From positions 1 through 64,000 of the IMG/VR virus record IMGVR_UViG_3300025889_018102: a stretch of DNA of 64,000 nucleotides. One strand, given 5' to 3'. Shown here in pieces: positions 39,210 to 48,587 of this stretch. The DNA comes from a virus. The notes under the pieces are model-generated. The model saw only the letters and a program-made list of their open reading frames with translations. It did no database searches and was not told where the DNA came from. Positions within the stretch are counted from its first letter, which is position 1, and every line of letters begins with the position of its first letter. The position numbers were made by a program, and so were the translations under genes.

Positions 39210-39778
39210 TGCCAACTTCAAGATTTGCAGATAATATTGTTGCATATAGAATTTTACGTATGCTCGTAACTCCTTTTAATGAAACAACTGCATATAAATT
39301 GGGTATTATAGATGAAAAAGGTAAAATTTTAAAAAAATCTTCTCAACTAAAAACATCCGAAGAAAAAGATGCTTATACATTCTTACATAGAATAGTATTT
39401 AGGTTAAAACGAATAATTGAAAAATTACCAACAGAAAATAAAAAATTTGCTTCCTATGCAGCTGCCTATGCATTAGTTAGAGAATGTATACAAACTGAAA
39501 AAGAACCTTTAAATTTAGAATCAATCTTTTTAGAAACTCTTACTCTAGAACACGACACAACAATCGTTGAAGAATTTTTTACAGGAAAGAAAATAATACC
39601 TTTTCATTTATTTTATGAAGAAGATGGCGGTGCTCCAGCAAATACAGCTACCGTTACTCCTGGTATTGCAGGTATAGGTAGAACTTCTGATGATATTGCT
39701 GTCCCCCCTCTAAACAAACTAACACGTAAATCTAGATTGTTTCGTAGAAAAAAACTTCTACAAAGAAATTCATTGTAA
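39209..39778 (+). CDS. Conserved T4-like phage protein, possibly capsid-associated
   Basis: 189 residues. VAYRILRMLVTPFNETTAYK and EKDAYTFLHRIVFRLKRIIE are conserved blocks. A Gly/Ala/Pro/Thr-rich linker precedes a basic tail (KSRLFRRKKLLQRN). In related phages similar proteins carry an N-terminal packaging peptide, which this copy lacks. Function unknown. Confidence 0.6.
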   Translation: MPTSRFADNIVAYRILRMLVTPFNETTAYKLGIIDEKGKILKKSSQLKTSEEKDAYTFLHRIVFRLKRIIEKLPTENKKFASYAAAYALVRECIQTEKEPLNLESIFLETLTLEHDTTIVEEFFTGKKIIPFHLFYEEDGGAPANTATVTPGIAGIGRTSDDIAVPPLNKLTRKSRLFRRKKLLQRNSL

Positions 39779-39820
39779 AATTTACTATAATATGTTAACA
39801 TGGTTTAAAAGGAGTAAACC

Positions 39821-40852
39821 ATGTCTCTATACATTGATCTAAAATATATAAACTTTGTTAGTACACGTTTAGAATTCTTTAAACGTAAAAACGATTATCT
39901 ATTTAACTTTAGATGCCCTATCTGCGGAGATTCCTCTAAAAAGAAAACAAAAACTAGAGGTTATTTCTATAAAGTTAAAAATGATATGTTTATGAAATGC
40001 CATAATTGTGCAATTTCAGTACACTTTGGTACTTTTTTAAAGATGATTGATGGTTCATTATATTCACAATATTCCTTTGAGCGTTATGCAGATGGTGTAG
40101 CTGCAAATAAACCACATAAAAAAGAACCTAAATTAGTCTTTACAGAATCTAAAATAACTGAAAAAAAACCTGATACTTCATTAGATTCTATTCTTGATAG
40201 AATCGATACTTTATCTGAGGATCATATTGCAGTAAAGTTTTGTAAAAAACGAATGATTCCAGAACATCAATACAAAAGACTTTATTTTATTGATGATATA
40301 AAGAAGATTGAACAATTATCAGATAAAGTAAAAGATAAGATAACATCTAATGAACCTAGAATAGTTTTACCTTTCTTTGATGATAAATTACAATTAATTG
40401 GTGTTACATGTAGAGCATTGGGTAATGAAAAACTTCGTTATCTAACTATTGATATAAAAGATGATATTCCAATGATATTTGGTTTAGAATCTGTTAATTC
40501 TAACAAACATATATACGTTACAGAAGGTCCTATTGATAGTTTATTTTTACCTAATGCAATTGCAGTAACTGGAACATCATTTAATAAATTAGATTCATTA
40601 AATATTTCTAAAGATAATATGACGATCATTGTGGATAATCAACCTAGAAATAAAGATGTTTGCAAGGTTATTGAAAAACTTATCGAAAAAAATTATAATG
40701 TAGTTATTTGGAATCAAACTTTAAAAGAAAAAGATATCAATGAAATGGTATTGTCAGGTAAATCATCTGCATCTATTCTTAAGATGATTAAAGAAAGAAC
40801 TTTTAGAGGATTAGAAGCTAGAGCTAATTTTATTGTTTGGAAAAGGTGTTAA
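39821..40852 (+). CDS. 61: DNA primase
   Basis: 343 residues, as T4 gp61 (342). CPICGDSS and CHNCAISVHFG form the N-terminal zinc ribbon, YVTEGPIDSLFLPNAIA is the Toprim EGxxD motif and MTIIVDNQPRNKDV its second acidic motif. It makes RNA primers with helicase gp41. AAAGGAG lies eight bases before the ATG. Confidence 0.93.
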   Translation: MSLYIDLKYINFVSTRLEFFKRKNDYLFNFRCPICGDSSKKKTKTRGYFYKVKNDMFMKCHNCAISVHFGTFLKMIDGSLYSQYSFERYADGVAANKPHKKEPKLVFTESKITEKKPDTSLDSILDRIDTLSEDHIAVKFCKKRMIPEHQYKRLYFIDDIKKIEQLSDKVKDKITSNEPRIVLPFFDDKLQLIGVTCRALGNEKLRYLTIDIKDDIPMIFGLESVNSNKHIYVTEGPIDSLFLPNAIAVTGTSFNKLDSLNISKDNMTIIVDNQPRNKDVCKVIEKLIEKNYNVVIWNQTLKEKDINEMVLSGKSSASILKMIKERTFRGLEARANFIVWKRC

Positions 40853-40855
40853 TAT

Positions 40856-41218
40856 ATGAACTCGTGGATTGGTGTAGATTTAGATGGAACTCTTGCATAT
40901 TATAATGGATGGAAAAATGGAGATATTGGACAACCTATTAAGCCAATGCAAGAGAAAGTAATTAAATGGTTAAAGGAAGGTAAAGATGTTAGAATCTTTA
41001 CTGCTAGAGTAAGTGAAATTAATACACAAGGTGTACAACGTTCTATAGAACCTATTAGAAAAAAAATTGAAGAATGGTGTTTAAACCATTTAGGCAAAGT
41101 ATTACCTATTACAAATATTAAAGATTATGGAATGGTAGAATTGTGGGATGACCGAGCAGTACAAGTAATACCAAATACTGGAATGACAATTGAGGAGTTT
41201 ATTAAAAATGCAAGTTAG
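40856..41218 (+). CDS. Small HAD-superfamily hydrolase
   Basis: 120 residues. WIGVDLDGTLAYY is motif I, VRIFTARVSE motif II and VELWDDRAVQV motif IV. It has no cap domain. Comparable phage proteins are annotated as phosphatases without known substrate. Three bases separate it from primase. Confidence 0.78.
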   Translation: MNSWIGVDLDGTLAYYNGWKNGDIGQPIKPMQEKVIKWLKEGKDVRIFTARVSEINTQGVQRSIEPIRKKIEEWCLNHLGKVLPITNIKDYGMVELWDDRAVQVIPNTGMTIEEFIKNAS

Positions 41219-41891
41219 ACTTATTTCTTATTCACAACCAAATTTAGATCCAGAAACACATGAAGATAACACCTTTTTACAATTTATTAAATCACCACAA
41301 GACTTAGTTGCTTTTTGTGCCCGTGTATCCAATCCACAAAATCAACATAATACAGAGACATCTGATAAACTACTTAAATATTTGGTCAAAAACAAACATT
41401 GGAGTCCATTTGAACTTGTCTCCGCTTGTTTAGAGATTACAACGACAAGAGATATTGCTAGACAAATTCTTAGACATAGAAGTTTTTCATTTCAAGAATT
41501 TAGTCAACGATATGCCGATCCAGTTAAAGAACTTTCATTTGTACTTAGAGATCCACGTCTACAAGATACAAAAAATAGACAAAATAGTATAGAAGTTCAG
41601 AATGAATACTTACAGAGGGAATGGGAATATCAACAATATAGAGTATTAGAGGCAGCAAAAGAAGCATATAAAAGAGCTATTTCTAAAGGTATTGCTAAAG
41701 AACAAGCAAGAGCAGTTTTACCAGAAGGATTGATTGAATCAAAACTATATATGAATGGAACTTTACGCTCATGGATTCATTATATTGAGCTTCGATCTGG
41801 CAATGGTACACAAAAAGAGCATAGAGAGATCGCGGTTGAATGTGCAAAAGTTCTTTCAAAAGTATTTCCAATTATTAAGGAGTTTGCATGA
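41208..41891 (+). CDS. thyX: Flavin-dependent thymidylate synthase
   Basis: 227 residues from ATG 41208. RHRSFSFQEFSQR is the ThyX RHRxxSxxxxSxR signature. The enzyme methylates dUMP to dTMP using FAD and methylene-folate. Upstream dCMP deaminase and NrdAB make the dUMP pool. It overlaps both neighbours. Confidence 0.96.
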   Translation: MQVRLISYSQPNLDPETHEDNTFLQFIKSPQDLVAFCARVSNPQNQHNTETSDKLLKYLVKNKHWSPFELVSACLEITTTRDIARQILRHRSFSFQEFSQRYADPVKELSFVLRDPRLQDTKNRQNSIEVQNEYLQREWEYQQYRVLEAAKEAYKRAISKGIAKEQARAVLPEGLIESKLYMNGTLRSWIHYIELRSGNGTQKEHREIAVECAKVLSKVFPIIKEFA

Positions 41892-42265
41892 ATACATTTA
41901 ATGATGTAAAAATTTTTATGGAGGCAGCAGATCATCAAGTAAAGAGAGAAATAGATGGAGCTTTTACACATCAATCATTACTTTATATGGATCTAGTTAA
42001 AGAAGAATATTATGAATTAGTAAAGGCAGTGAAAGATTTTGATATTGTAGAGACAGCAGATGCCTGTGCTGATTTAATTTGGGTTATTGAAGGTCTTTGT
42101 CATTCTTTAGGTATTCCTCTACAACAAGTATGGAAGGAAGTTGCAAGATCTAATCTTTCAAAAGTTAGTTCATCAGGTAAAATTCTTAAACGTGAGGATG
42201 GTAAAATTCTTAAACCAGATACATATTCTCCTCCAAATATTAAAGCAGTTCTTAAACTAAAATAA
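41888..42265 (+). CDS. MazG-like nucleotide pyrophosphohydrolase
   Basis: 125 residues. VKEEYYELVKAVKDFD and ETADACADLIWVIEGL give the ExxE and ExxD metal-binding helices of MazG/HisE-type enzymes. It hydrolyses NTPs or dNTPs. In phages it may alter host nucleotide or alarmone pools, which is not established. Confidence 0.85.
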   Translation: MNTFNDVKIFMEAADHQVKREIDGAFTHQSLLYMDLVKEEYYELVKAVKDFDIVETADACADLIWVIEGLCHSLGIPLQQVWKEVARSNLSKVSSSGKILKREDGKILKPDTYSPPNIKAVLKLK

Positions 42266-42269
42266 TAAA

Positions 42270-43271
42270 ATGTCTATAAAAATAATAGAATTGATAAAAG
42301 CTGAAAAACTTCTAGAGCAAGTTGTAAAAACTTATGTCAACACTGGTTTAAAATATGGATGGAAATCTTCTAACGGTAAAAGTTATGACTATGGACATTG
42401 GAACAAGCAGATATTAAAATCAAATAAGAATCTAGTATTAGATTTCACATGTTCTCCATATATAAAAAAGAACCCATTAATTGATTCTATATGGCAAAGT
42501 ATTTTACCTAATATAGAAGAAAGAGCTTTGTTGAGATGTTATATTAATGGTTATACATATGGTACAGATGCTTATTTTCATACTGATGATAATTGGATTG
42601 CTGAAAAATATGGTGATAATACAAGATCTGAGACTATAATAGTTTATATTAATCCTGAATGGCATTATGATTGGGGTGGAGAAACTGTTATCTTAAATGA
42701 AGCTGCTACTGATATCGTAGCATCGATATTACCAAAATTAGGTAGAGTATTAATTTTTGATTCAAATAGATTACATTCTGCTCGACCAGTTACAAGAGCT
42801 TGTCCTGTTCTAAGATCTGTTTTAGTGTTTAAAACAATATCAAAAGATTATATAGATCCACAAGTAGCATATGTACAAAATCTGACACAAAAATTTAATC
42901 ATAGTAGTAAAACTTTCTTTGAACACTTATATAATACAGCAATTATTTTAGAGAAAAATAAATTTGAGCGAGATGTTTATATTGCGGGATTATTTCATTC
43001 TATCTATGGTACAGAATATTATACTTATGAAGGATTAAAACCGTCTAGAGATGATATTAAGAAACAGATAGGTGAATATTCTGAATTTTTAGTTAACGAA
43101 TTTTGTAATCTAAAAGGTAGATTTCTATCTTTAATGCAAAACACAAAAAATTACAATGATAAAGTTCTAAGTGATTTATTAAAAATAGAATGGGCTAATC
43201 TTTGTGAACAAAACAGAAATGCTATGTTAGATAACAAAATTCTTCAAATAGAAGAAAAAATTTTTAAATAG
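42270..43271 (+). CDS. Fe(II)/2-oxoglutarate oxygenase fused to an HD-like domain
   Basis: 333 residues. Residues 90-190 are a prolyl-4-hydroxylase-type oxygenase: YFHTDDNW gives HxD, LIFDSNRLHSARPVT the distal His and following Arg. From about residue 205, NHSSKTFFEHLYNTAIILEK and IAGLFHSIYGTEYY form a DUF6817-type HD-like domain. The pairing recalls two-step iron oxygenation (compare separate PhnY and PhnZ), but the substrate is unknown. It precedes nrdA. Confidence 0.82.
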   Translation: MSIKIIELIKAEKLLEQVVKTYVNTGLKYGWKSSNGKSYDYGHWNKQILKSNKNLVLDFTCSPYIKKNPLIDSIWQSILPNIEERALLRCYINGYTYGTDAYFHTDDNWIAEKYGDNTRSETIIVYINPEWHYDWGGETVILNEAATDIVASILPKLGRVLIFDSNRLHSARPVTRACPVLRSVLVFKTISKDYIDPQVAYVQNLTQKFNHSSKTFFEHLYNTAIILEKNKFERDVYIAGLFHSIYGTEYYTYEGLKPSRDDIKKQIGEYSEFLVNEFCNLKGRFLSLMQNTKNYNDKVLSDLLKIEWANLCEQNRNAMLDNKILQIEEKIFK

Positions 43272-43280
43272 GGAAGTTAC

Positions 43281-45077
43281 ATGCAAACAGATATTGTTCA
43301 CGGTATCAAAGTAGATTATACTAGAGATAAGTTATTTGATGAGTTAGGTATTAAGAGACTTAAAGAAAGTTATATGCGTGATGATGAAGAATCGCCACAG
43401 GAAAGATTTGCTTTTGTATCATCTAAATTTGGATCAAATGAAGAACACGCACAAAGGCTTTATGAATATTCAAGTAAACATTGGCTTAGTTATAGTACAC
43501 CGATTTTAGCTTTTGGTAGAACGAAACGAGGTCTACCTATTTCATGTTTTTTACCTTATTTGCATGATAGTGCAGATGGATTAGTAGAATGTCTCTCTGA
43601 AGTGAATTGGTTATCTATGTTAGGAGGTGGAATTGGAATTGGTATTGGTATTCGTAGTTCTGATGACAAGTCTGTTGGTGTTATGCCTCATCTCAAAACT
43701 TATGATGCAAGTTGCTTGGCTTATCGTCAAGGCAGGACTCGTAGGGGTAGCTATGCTGCTTACCTTGATATTTCTCATCCCGATATTCTTCTTTTTGTAG
43801 AGATGAGAAAATCTACAGGTGATCAAAATATGCGTTGCTTAAATCTTCATCATGGTATTAATATCACGGATGATTTTATGGAGATTATTGAAAAATGTAT
43901 GTTAGATTCTACTGCAGATGATACATGGGAACTTAAAGATCCACATAATGGAGAAGTGAGAGATAAAGTATCTGCAAAAGAATTATGGCAAAGAATTTTA
44001 GAGATGCGTATGCATACTGGAGAACCATATCTTCACTTTATCGATAGAAGTAATGAAAAAATGCCAGGATTTCAAAAAGCACTTGGTTTGAAAATTAGGC
44101 AATCAAATCTTTGTAGTGAAATTATTCTTCCAACAGATAAAGATAGAACTGCAGTATGTTGTCTTTCTTCAGTCAATTTAGAATATTATGATGATTGGAA
44201 GTCTGATAAACTATTTCTTAAAGATATTGCTGAGATGTTAGATAATGTATTGCAATACTTTATTGATAATGCACCTCGTAGTATACAGAGAGCAAAATAT
44301 TCTGCTAATCGTGAAAGAAGTATTGGAGTTGGTGCATTAGGTTTTCATGCCTATCTGCAGAAAAAAGGTTTACCGTGGGAATCCGCTTTATCAGTATCAG
44401 CAAATAAAGCGATGTTTAAACACATTAGAAAGCGTTTAGATAAAGCAAATATTGAATTGGGTGAAGAAAGAGGCGAAGCACCCGATGCTAAAGGAACTGG
44501 CTTAAGATTTTCGCATGTTATGGCAATTGCACCAAATGCATCAAGTTCTATCATTATGGGGAATACTAGTCCTTCAATCGAACCATATCGTGCAAATGCT
44601 TATAGACAAGATACTCTTTCAGGGGCTCATCTAAATAAAAATAAATTTTTAGATAAAGTTCTTAGATCTAAAGATTTAACTGATGAAAAGATTACCGAGA
44701 TTTGGTCATCTATTATCGCAAATGATGGATCGGTACAACATTTGGATTGTTTAGATGATTATGAAAAAGATATCTTTAAAACATCTATGGAGTTAGATCA
44801 ACGATGGATTGTCCAACATGCTGCTGATAGAACAGATTATATTGATCAATCTCAATCATTAAATCTCTTCTTTCGTCCAAATGCTAATGTGAAATATATT
44901 CATGCAGTACATTTTCAAGCATGGAAACAAGGATTAAAAACTCTTTATTATTGTCGTTCTGAAAAGATTGGAAAGGCAGATAAAGTTTCAAAACAAATTG
45001 AAAGACAGGTTATTGAAGAATTAGATCTTAAAGCTCTAGCACAAGATGAAGAAATTTGTTTAGCATGTGAAGGATAA
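43281..45077 (+). CDS. nrdA: Ribonucleoside-diphosphate reductase, large subunit
   Basis: 598 residues, shorter than T4 NrdA (754); the N-terminus starts without an ATP-cone, so the dATP activity switch appears to be missing. PISCFLPYL and SNLCSEI carry catalytic Cys residues, APNASSSIIMGNTSPS is the P-[ST]-A-S-like substrate loop, and the tail ICLAC holds the thioredoxin-reactive pair. It reduces ribonucleotides with NrdB. Confidence 0.93.
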   Translation: MQTDIVHGIKVDYTRDKLFDELGIKRLKESYMRDDEESPQERFAFVSSKFGSNEEHAQRLYEYSSKHWLSYSTPILAFGRTKRGLPISCFLPYLHDSADGLVECLSEVNWLSMLGGGIGIGIGIRSSDDKSVGVMPHLKTYDASCLAYRQGRTRRGSYAAYLDISHPDILLFVEMRKSTGDQNMRCLNLHHGINITDDFMEIIEKCMLDSTADDTWELKDPHNGEVRDKVSAKELWQRILEMRMHTGEPYLHFIDRSNEKMPGFQKALGLKIRQSNLCSEIILPTDKDRTAVCCLSSVNLEYYDDWKSDKLFLKDIAEMLDNVLQYFIDNAPRSIQRAKYSANRERSIGVGALGFHAYLQKKGLPWESALSVSANKAMFKHIRKRLDKANIELGEERGEAPDAKGTGLRFSHVMAIAPNASSSIIMGNTSPSIEPYRANAYRQDTLSGAHLNKNKFLDKVLRSKDLTDEKITEIWSSIIANDGSVQHLDCLDDYEKDIFKTSMELDQRWIVQHAADRTDYIDQSQSLNLFFRPNANVKYIHAVHFQAWKQGLKTLYYCRSEKIGKADKVSKQIERQVIEELDLKALAQDEEICLACEG

Positions 45078-45082
45078 ATTAA

Positions 45083-46075
45083 ATGGAATCTACATTATTG
45101 GTTGTAATAAGTCTTATTATTATCGCATTGATTTTTGATTTTACAAATGGTTTTCATGATGCTGCAAATTCTATAGCAACAATTGTTGCTACTAAGACAT
45201 TGACTCCTATACAGGCAGTTGCAATGGCAGCATTTTGTAACTTTATAATTATGTTTTTTATTACTTTTAAAGTTGCTGCAACAATAGGAAAAGGTATAGT
45301 AATTCCACAAGCAGTTACATTATATGTAGTATTTGGTTGTCTTATGGGTGCTATTACATGGAATCTTATTACATGGTGGCTAGGACTTCCAACATCTAGT
45401 AGCCATGCGTTAATAGGTGGATTGATTGGTGCAAGTATTGCAAGTGGAGGAATTGATGTAATATATACAAACAATATTATAAAAATTGTTTCTTTTATTG
45501 TTGCAGCACCAATTATTGGATTTGTATTAGGAGCATCATTAAATACAATTATAAGAAATATATTTCCAATTGAAACGGATCGACAAAATAAATGGTTTAA
45601 ACGTTTACAAATAGTTTCAAGTGCATGCTATTCGATGGGTCATGGAGCAAATGATGCACAAAAAACAGCGGGTATAATTTTTCTTATTATGGTTGCAGGT
45701 GGTTATTTACAAGCAACAGAAACAATTCCTTATTGGGCAGTATTAATTTGTTTTATTGTAATGGGATTAGGAACTCTTGCGGGGGGATGGAGAATTGTGC
45801 AAACTTTAGGATTTAAGTTAACACAATTAAGCTCACGACAAGGTTGTGCAGCAGAAACAGGTGGAAGTATGATGTTATTTGGTGCGAGTGCAATGGGTAT
45901 ACCTGTAAGTACAACTCATACTATTACGGGTGCTATTTTAGGTGTAGGTGCAAGTCAACCAGATCCTAAAGTAAAATGGAAAAAAGCAGGTGAAATTTTA
46001 ATTGCATGGTTATTGACTATTCCTTGTTCTGCTTTATTAGCTTATGCTTTTTGGATTTTAAGTACACATATATGA
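45083..46075 (+). CDS. Inorganic phosphate transporter (PiT family)
   Basis: 330 residues with about ten membrane helices. Two PiT signatures are intact: GFHDAANSIAT near the N-terminus and GHGANDAQKTAGI in the middle. PTSSSHALIGG and GIPVSTTHTITGA are the inverted-repeat Ser/Thr motifs. PiT proteins import phosphate with cations across the inner membrane. Its place between nrdA and nrdB suggests feeding nucleotide synthesis. The usual central hydrophilic loop is short. Confidence 0.93.
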   Translation: MESTLLVVISLIIIALIFDFTNGFHDAANSIATIVATKTLTPIQAVAMAAFCNFIIMFFITFKVAATIGKGIVIPQAVTLYVVFGCLMGAITWNLITWWLGLPTSSSHALIGGLIGASIASGGIDVIYTNNIIKIVSFIVAAPIIGFVLGASLNTIIRNIFPIETDRQNKWFKRLQIVSSACYSMGHGANDAQKTAGIIFLIMVAGGYLQATETIPYWAVLICFIVMGLGTLAGGWRIVQTLGFKLTQLSSRQGCAAETGGSMMLFGASAMGIPVSTTHTITGAILGVGASQPDPKVKWKKAGEILIAWLLTIPCSALLAYAFWILSTHI

Positions 46076-46695
46076 TAGATGAAGATGTAGAATCATGGTT
46101 TAAATATCCACAGTATAGAAATTGGTTTAATAAATTATTTGTAGCAGATTTTTTTGGTTATAAATGTGGACCAGCATCTGTTCCTATACCTGAAGATGGT
46201 TATTATATAACTAGACCAACTTATAATCTTAAGGGTATGGGTGCTGGTGCAAAAATATGTTATTATAACAAAGACGATATACCACATTTACCTGCAGGTC
46301 ATTTTTGGTGTGAAGTATTTACAGGAGGACACTATTCTGTAGATTATGTAAAACGTGGTGAAATATTAGAACAGTTAGTATGTTTTCAAGGTTATAATAA
46401 TTGTAATGACTTATCTTATTTTTTGAAATGGGAAAGAATAGATAAACAATTTGCTTTACCTACAGTTTTATTCAATTTAGATGTAGAGAGATTAAATATT
46501 GAGATTATAGGTGATAAAGTTATTGAAGTACATTTGCGAGGGGGATTTGATCATATGCTTGACTATACTGAACTTTATCCTGTTTTTGAGAATACAACAA
46601 ATGTTTTGGTACCGGATGATTGTACGTGGATAGAGGGTGAAGAAGATGGTAATGGGGAGATTACAAATAAAAGACTGGGGTATTATGTAAAGTAA
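46072..46695 (+). CDS. Hypothetical protein
   Basis: 207 residues from ATG 46072, overlapping the transporter stop. FGYKCGPASVPIPEDGYYIT and LPAGHFWCEVFTGGHYSVDY look like conserved structured blocks, but I cannot name a family. The fold could be ATP-grasp-like; not supported by a clear motif. Confidence 0.6.
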   Translation: MIDEDVESWFKYPQYRNWFNKLFVADFFGYKCGPASVPIPEDGYYITRPTYNLKGMGAGAKICYYNKDDIPHLPAGHFWCEVFTGGHYSVDYVKRGEILEQLVCFQGYNNCNDLSYFLKWERIDKQFALPTVLFNLDVERLNIEIIGDKVIEVHLRGGFDHMLDYTELYPVFENTTNVLVPDDCTWIEGEEDGNGEITNKRLGYYVK

Positions 46696-46874
46696 TGGGT
46701 ACAATAATTTTTCTTAAAGAAGTTTATGAAACAAAAAAGCAACAAGAACGAGAATTAGAATATTATAAGGAACAGATGAGTATACTACAACAAAAAATGG
46801 ATTTAGTTCGCCATGAAATTATTCTAACTGATACTATAATACATATTATAGAAGAAGAAATAATAAAACACTAA
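46695..46874 (+). CDS. Small coiled-coil hypothetical protein
   Basis: 59 residues with a heptad-like Gln/Glu/Lys stretch (YETKKQQERELEYYKEQM). The start shares one base with the preceding stop. No family recognised. Confidence 0.55.
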   Translation: MGTIIFLKEVYETKKQQERELEYYKEQMSILQQKMDLVRHEIILTDTIIHIIEEEIIKH

Positions 46875-46887
46875 AAGGAATTAGATA

Positions 46888-47046
46888 ATGGAGAAAAAAC
46901 TTCTCATTACAGAAGATGATCAAGAAAACATGTTAGCAGAATTTATTGCATCATGTGAAAAGGACGGTTTAACAGAGGAAGAATATAAAGAAGTGTTTAA
47001 TACACTTAAAAAAGTAGCGGAGCATGTGAGAGAGAAAAATGGTTAA
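46888..47046 (+). CDS. Small acidic helical protein
   Basis: 52 residues (MEKKLLITEDDQENMLAEF), preceded by AAAGGAA and overlapping the nrdB start by eight bases. No family recognised. Confidence 0.55.
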   Translation: MEKKLLITEDDQENMLAEFIASCEKDGLTEEEYKEVFNTLKKVAEHVREKNG

Positions 47047-48019
47047 AAAGAAATTAAAATTAACAGATGAAAGAGACTATTTTAGACCTTTTAGTTATGA
47101 ATGGGCATATTCTTCTTGGTTAGCACATGAGCAAGCACATTGGTTATTTGGTGAAGTACCGATGATTGAAGATGTTAAAGATTGGAAAAATAAATTATCT
47201 GATTCTGAAAAATTATTTCTTACTCATATATTTAGATTTTTTACTCAAGGAGATATTGATGTAGCTGGTGGTTATATTAAGAACTATCTGCCATATTTTC
47301 CTCAACCTGAAATACGTATGATGTTATCTGGATTTGCTGCAAGAGAGGCAGTACATATTGCAGCATATAGTCATCTTATTGAAACTTTAGGTATGCCAGA
47401 TTCTATGTATAATGAATTTTTAGAATATGCGGCAATGAAGGATAAGCATGAATATTTTACGAATCTTTCTAATAACAATGGTACTAAGGATTCGGTTGCA
47501 ACAAATATTGCAGCTTTTTCTGCCTTTACTGAAGGTATGCAATTATTTTCTTCTTTTATTATGTTGCTTAATTTTCCTAGACATGGTAAAATGAAAGGTA
47601 TGGGTCAAATTATAAGCTGGAGTATTGTAGATGAAACTATGCATGCTGAATCTATGATAAAATTATTTAGAACTTATATTGAAGAAAATCGTGAATTATG
47701 GAATGATGAATTAAAAGGAAAGATATATACTATAGCTACAAAGATGGTGGATCTAGAAGATAAATTTATTGATTTGGCTTTTGGTATAGATAATATGCAG
47801 AATTTAATTTCAGATGATGTTAAAACCTATATCCGTTATATCGCTGATCGTAGATTAATTTCTCTTGGAATGAAAGGTATTTTTAAAGTAAAAAAGAATC
47901 CTCTACCGTGGGTTGAGGAAATTATCAATGCGCCTATTCATACAAATTTCTTTGAAAATCGTGCAACCGATTATGCAAAAGGTGCGCTTTCAGGATCTTG
48001 GGATGAAGTTTGGGCTTAA
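47039..48019 (+). CDS. nrdB: Ribonucleoside-diphosphate reductase, small subunit
   Basis: 326 residues of the R2 fold. The iron ligands appear as EAVHIAAYSH, EGMQLFSSF and DETMHAESM, and the tail SGSWDEVWA is the R2 C-terminus that docks on NrdA. It generates the radical for NrdA. Separated from nrdA by the transporter and three other genes. Confidence 0.94.
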   Translation: MVKKKLKLTDERDYFRPFSYEWAYSSWLAHEQAHWLFGEVPMIEDVKDWKNKLSDSEKLFLTHIFRFFTQGDIDVAGGYIKNYLPYFPQPEIRMMLSGFAAREAVHIAAYSHLIETLGMPDSMYNEFLEYAAMKDKHEYFTNLSNNNGTKDSVATNIAAFSAFTEGMQLFSSFIMLLNFPRHGKMKGMGQIISWSIVDETMHAESMIKLFRTYIEENRELWNDELKGKIYTIATKMVDLEDKFIDLAFGIDNMQNLISDDVKTYIRYIADRRLISLGMKGIFKVKKNPLPWVEEIINAPIHTNFFENRATDYAKGALSGSWDEVWA

Positions 48020-48041
48020 TAATAGAATGTTAGAAGGAAAA

Positions 48042-48587
48042 ATGCAAAAAAAGCTACCATTTTTGGTGTTTTTTATTATTTTTTTATCATTCTCTGTTTA
48101 TGCACAACCAATTATAACTGAATCGACTTCAACAAGCACCGTAAAATCTGATTCTGTAACAACTTTAAAATCTCCTCCTCCATCTGCAATTAGTCCAACA
48201 ATTAATAATACTAATTCGGACTTATGCACAACAGGAGTTGCTGGAGCTGTTCAAACTCAAATATTAGGACTTTCTGGTGGTATGACAATTCGAGATTTGA
48301 ATTGTGAAAGATTAAAATTATCAAAAACATTATATGATATGGGAATGAAAGTTGCTGCAGTGTCAACACTTTGTCAAGATCATCGTGTTTTTGATGCTAT
48401 GATTATGGCAGGAACACCCTGTCCTTATGATGGTATGATAGGTTCTGAAGCAAAAGCTGCATGGCAATCTAATCCAGAAAGAATACCTAAACAAGAAACT
48501 AAAAAATTAGAAGGGATGAGCGATGAACAAAAAACTTGGATGGGTGGGGGTCTTATTAGCATTTTGTTCCTTTTATTCTTACTCTGA
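48042..48587 (+). CDS. Exported protein with signal peptide and C-terminal membrane anchor
   Basis: 181 residues from ATG 48042. MQKKLPFLVFFIIFLSFSVYAQ is a Sec signal peptide with a VYA-Q cleavage site. A Ser/Thr/Pro-rich linker and a domain with four Cys (LCTT, NCER, LCQD, PCPY) follow, then a C-terminal helix GGGLISILFLLFLL. Function unknown; probably periplasmic. Its last 65 bases also encode the start of the next gene. Confidence 0.7.
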   Translation: MQKKLPFLVFFIIFLSFSVYAQPIITESTSTSTVKSDSVTTLKSPPPSAISPTINNTNSDLCTTGVAGAVQTQILGLSGGMTIRDLNCERLKLSKTLYDMGMKVAAVSTLCQDHRVFDAMIMAGTPCPYDGMIGSEAKAAWQSNPERIPKQETKKLEGMSDEQKTWMGGGLISILFLLFLL

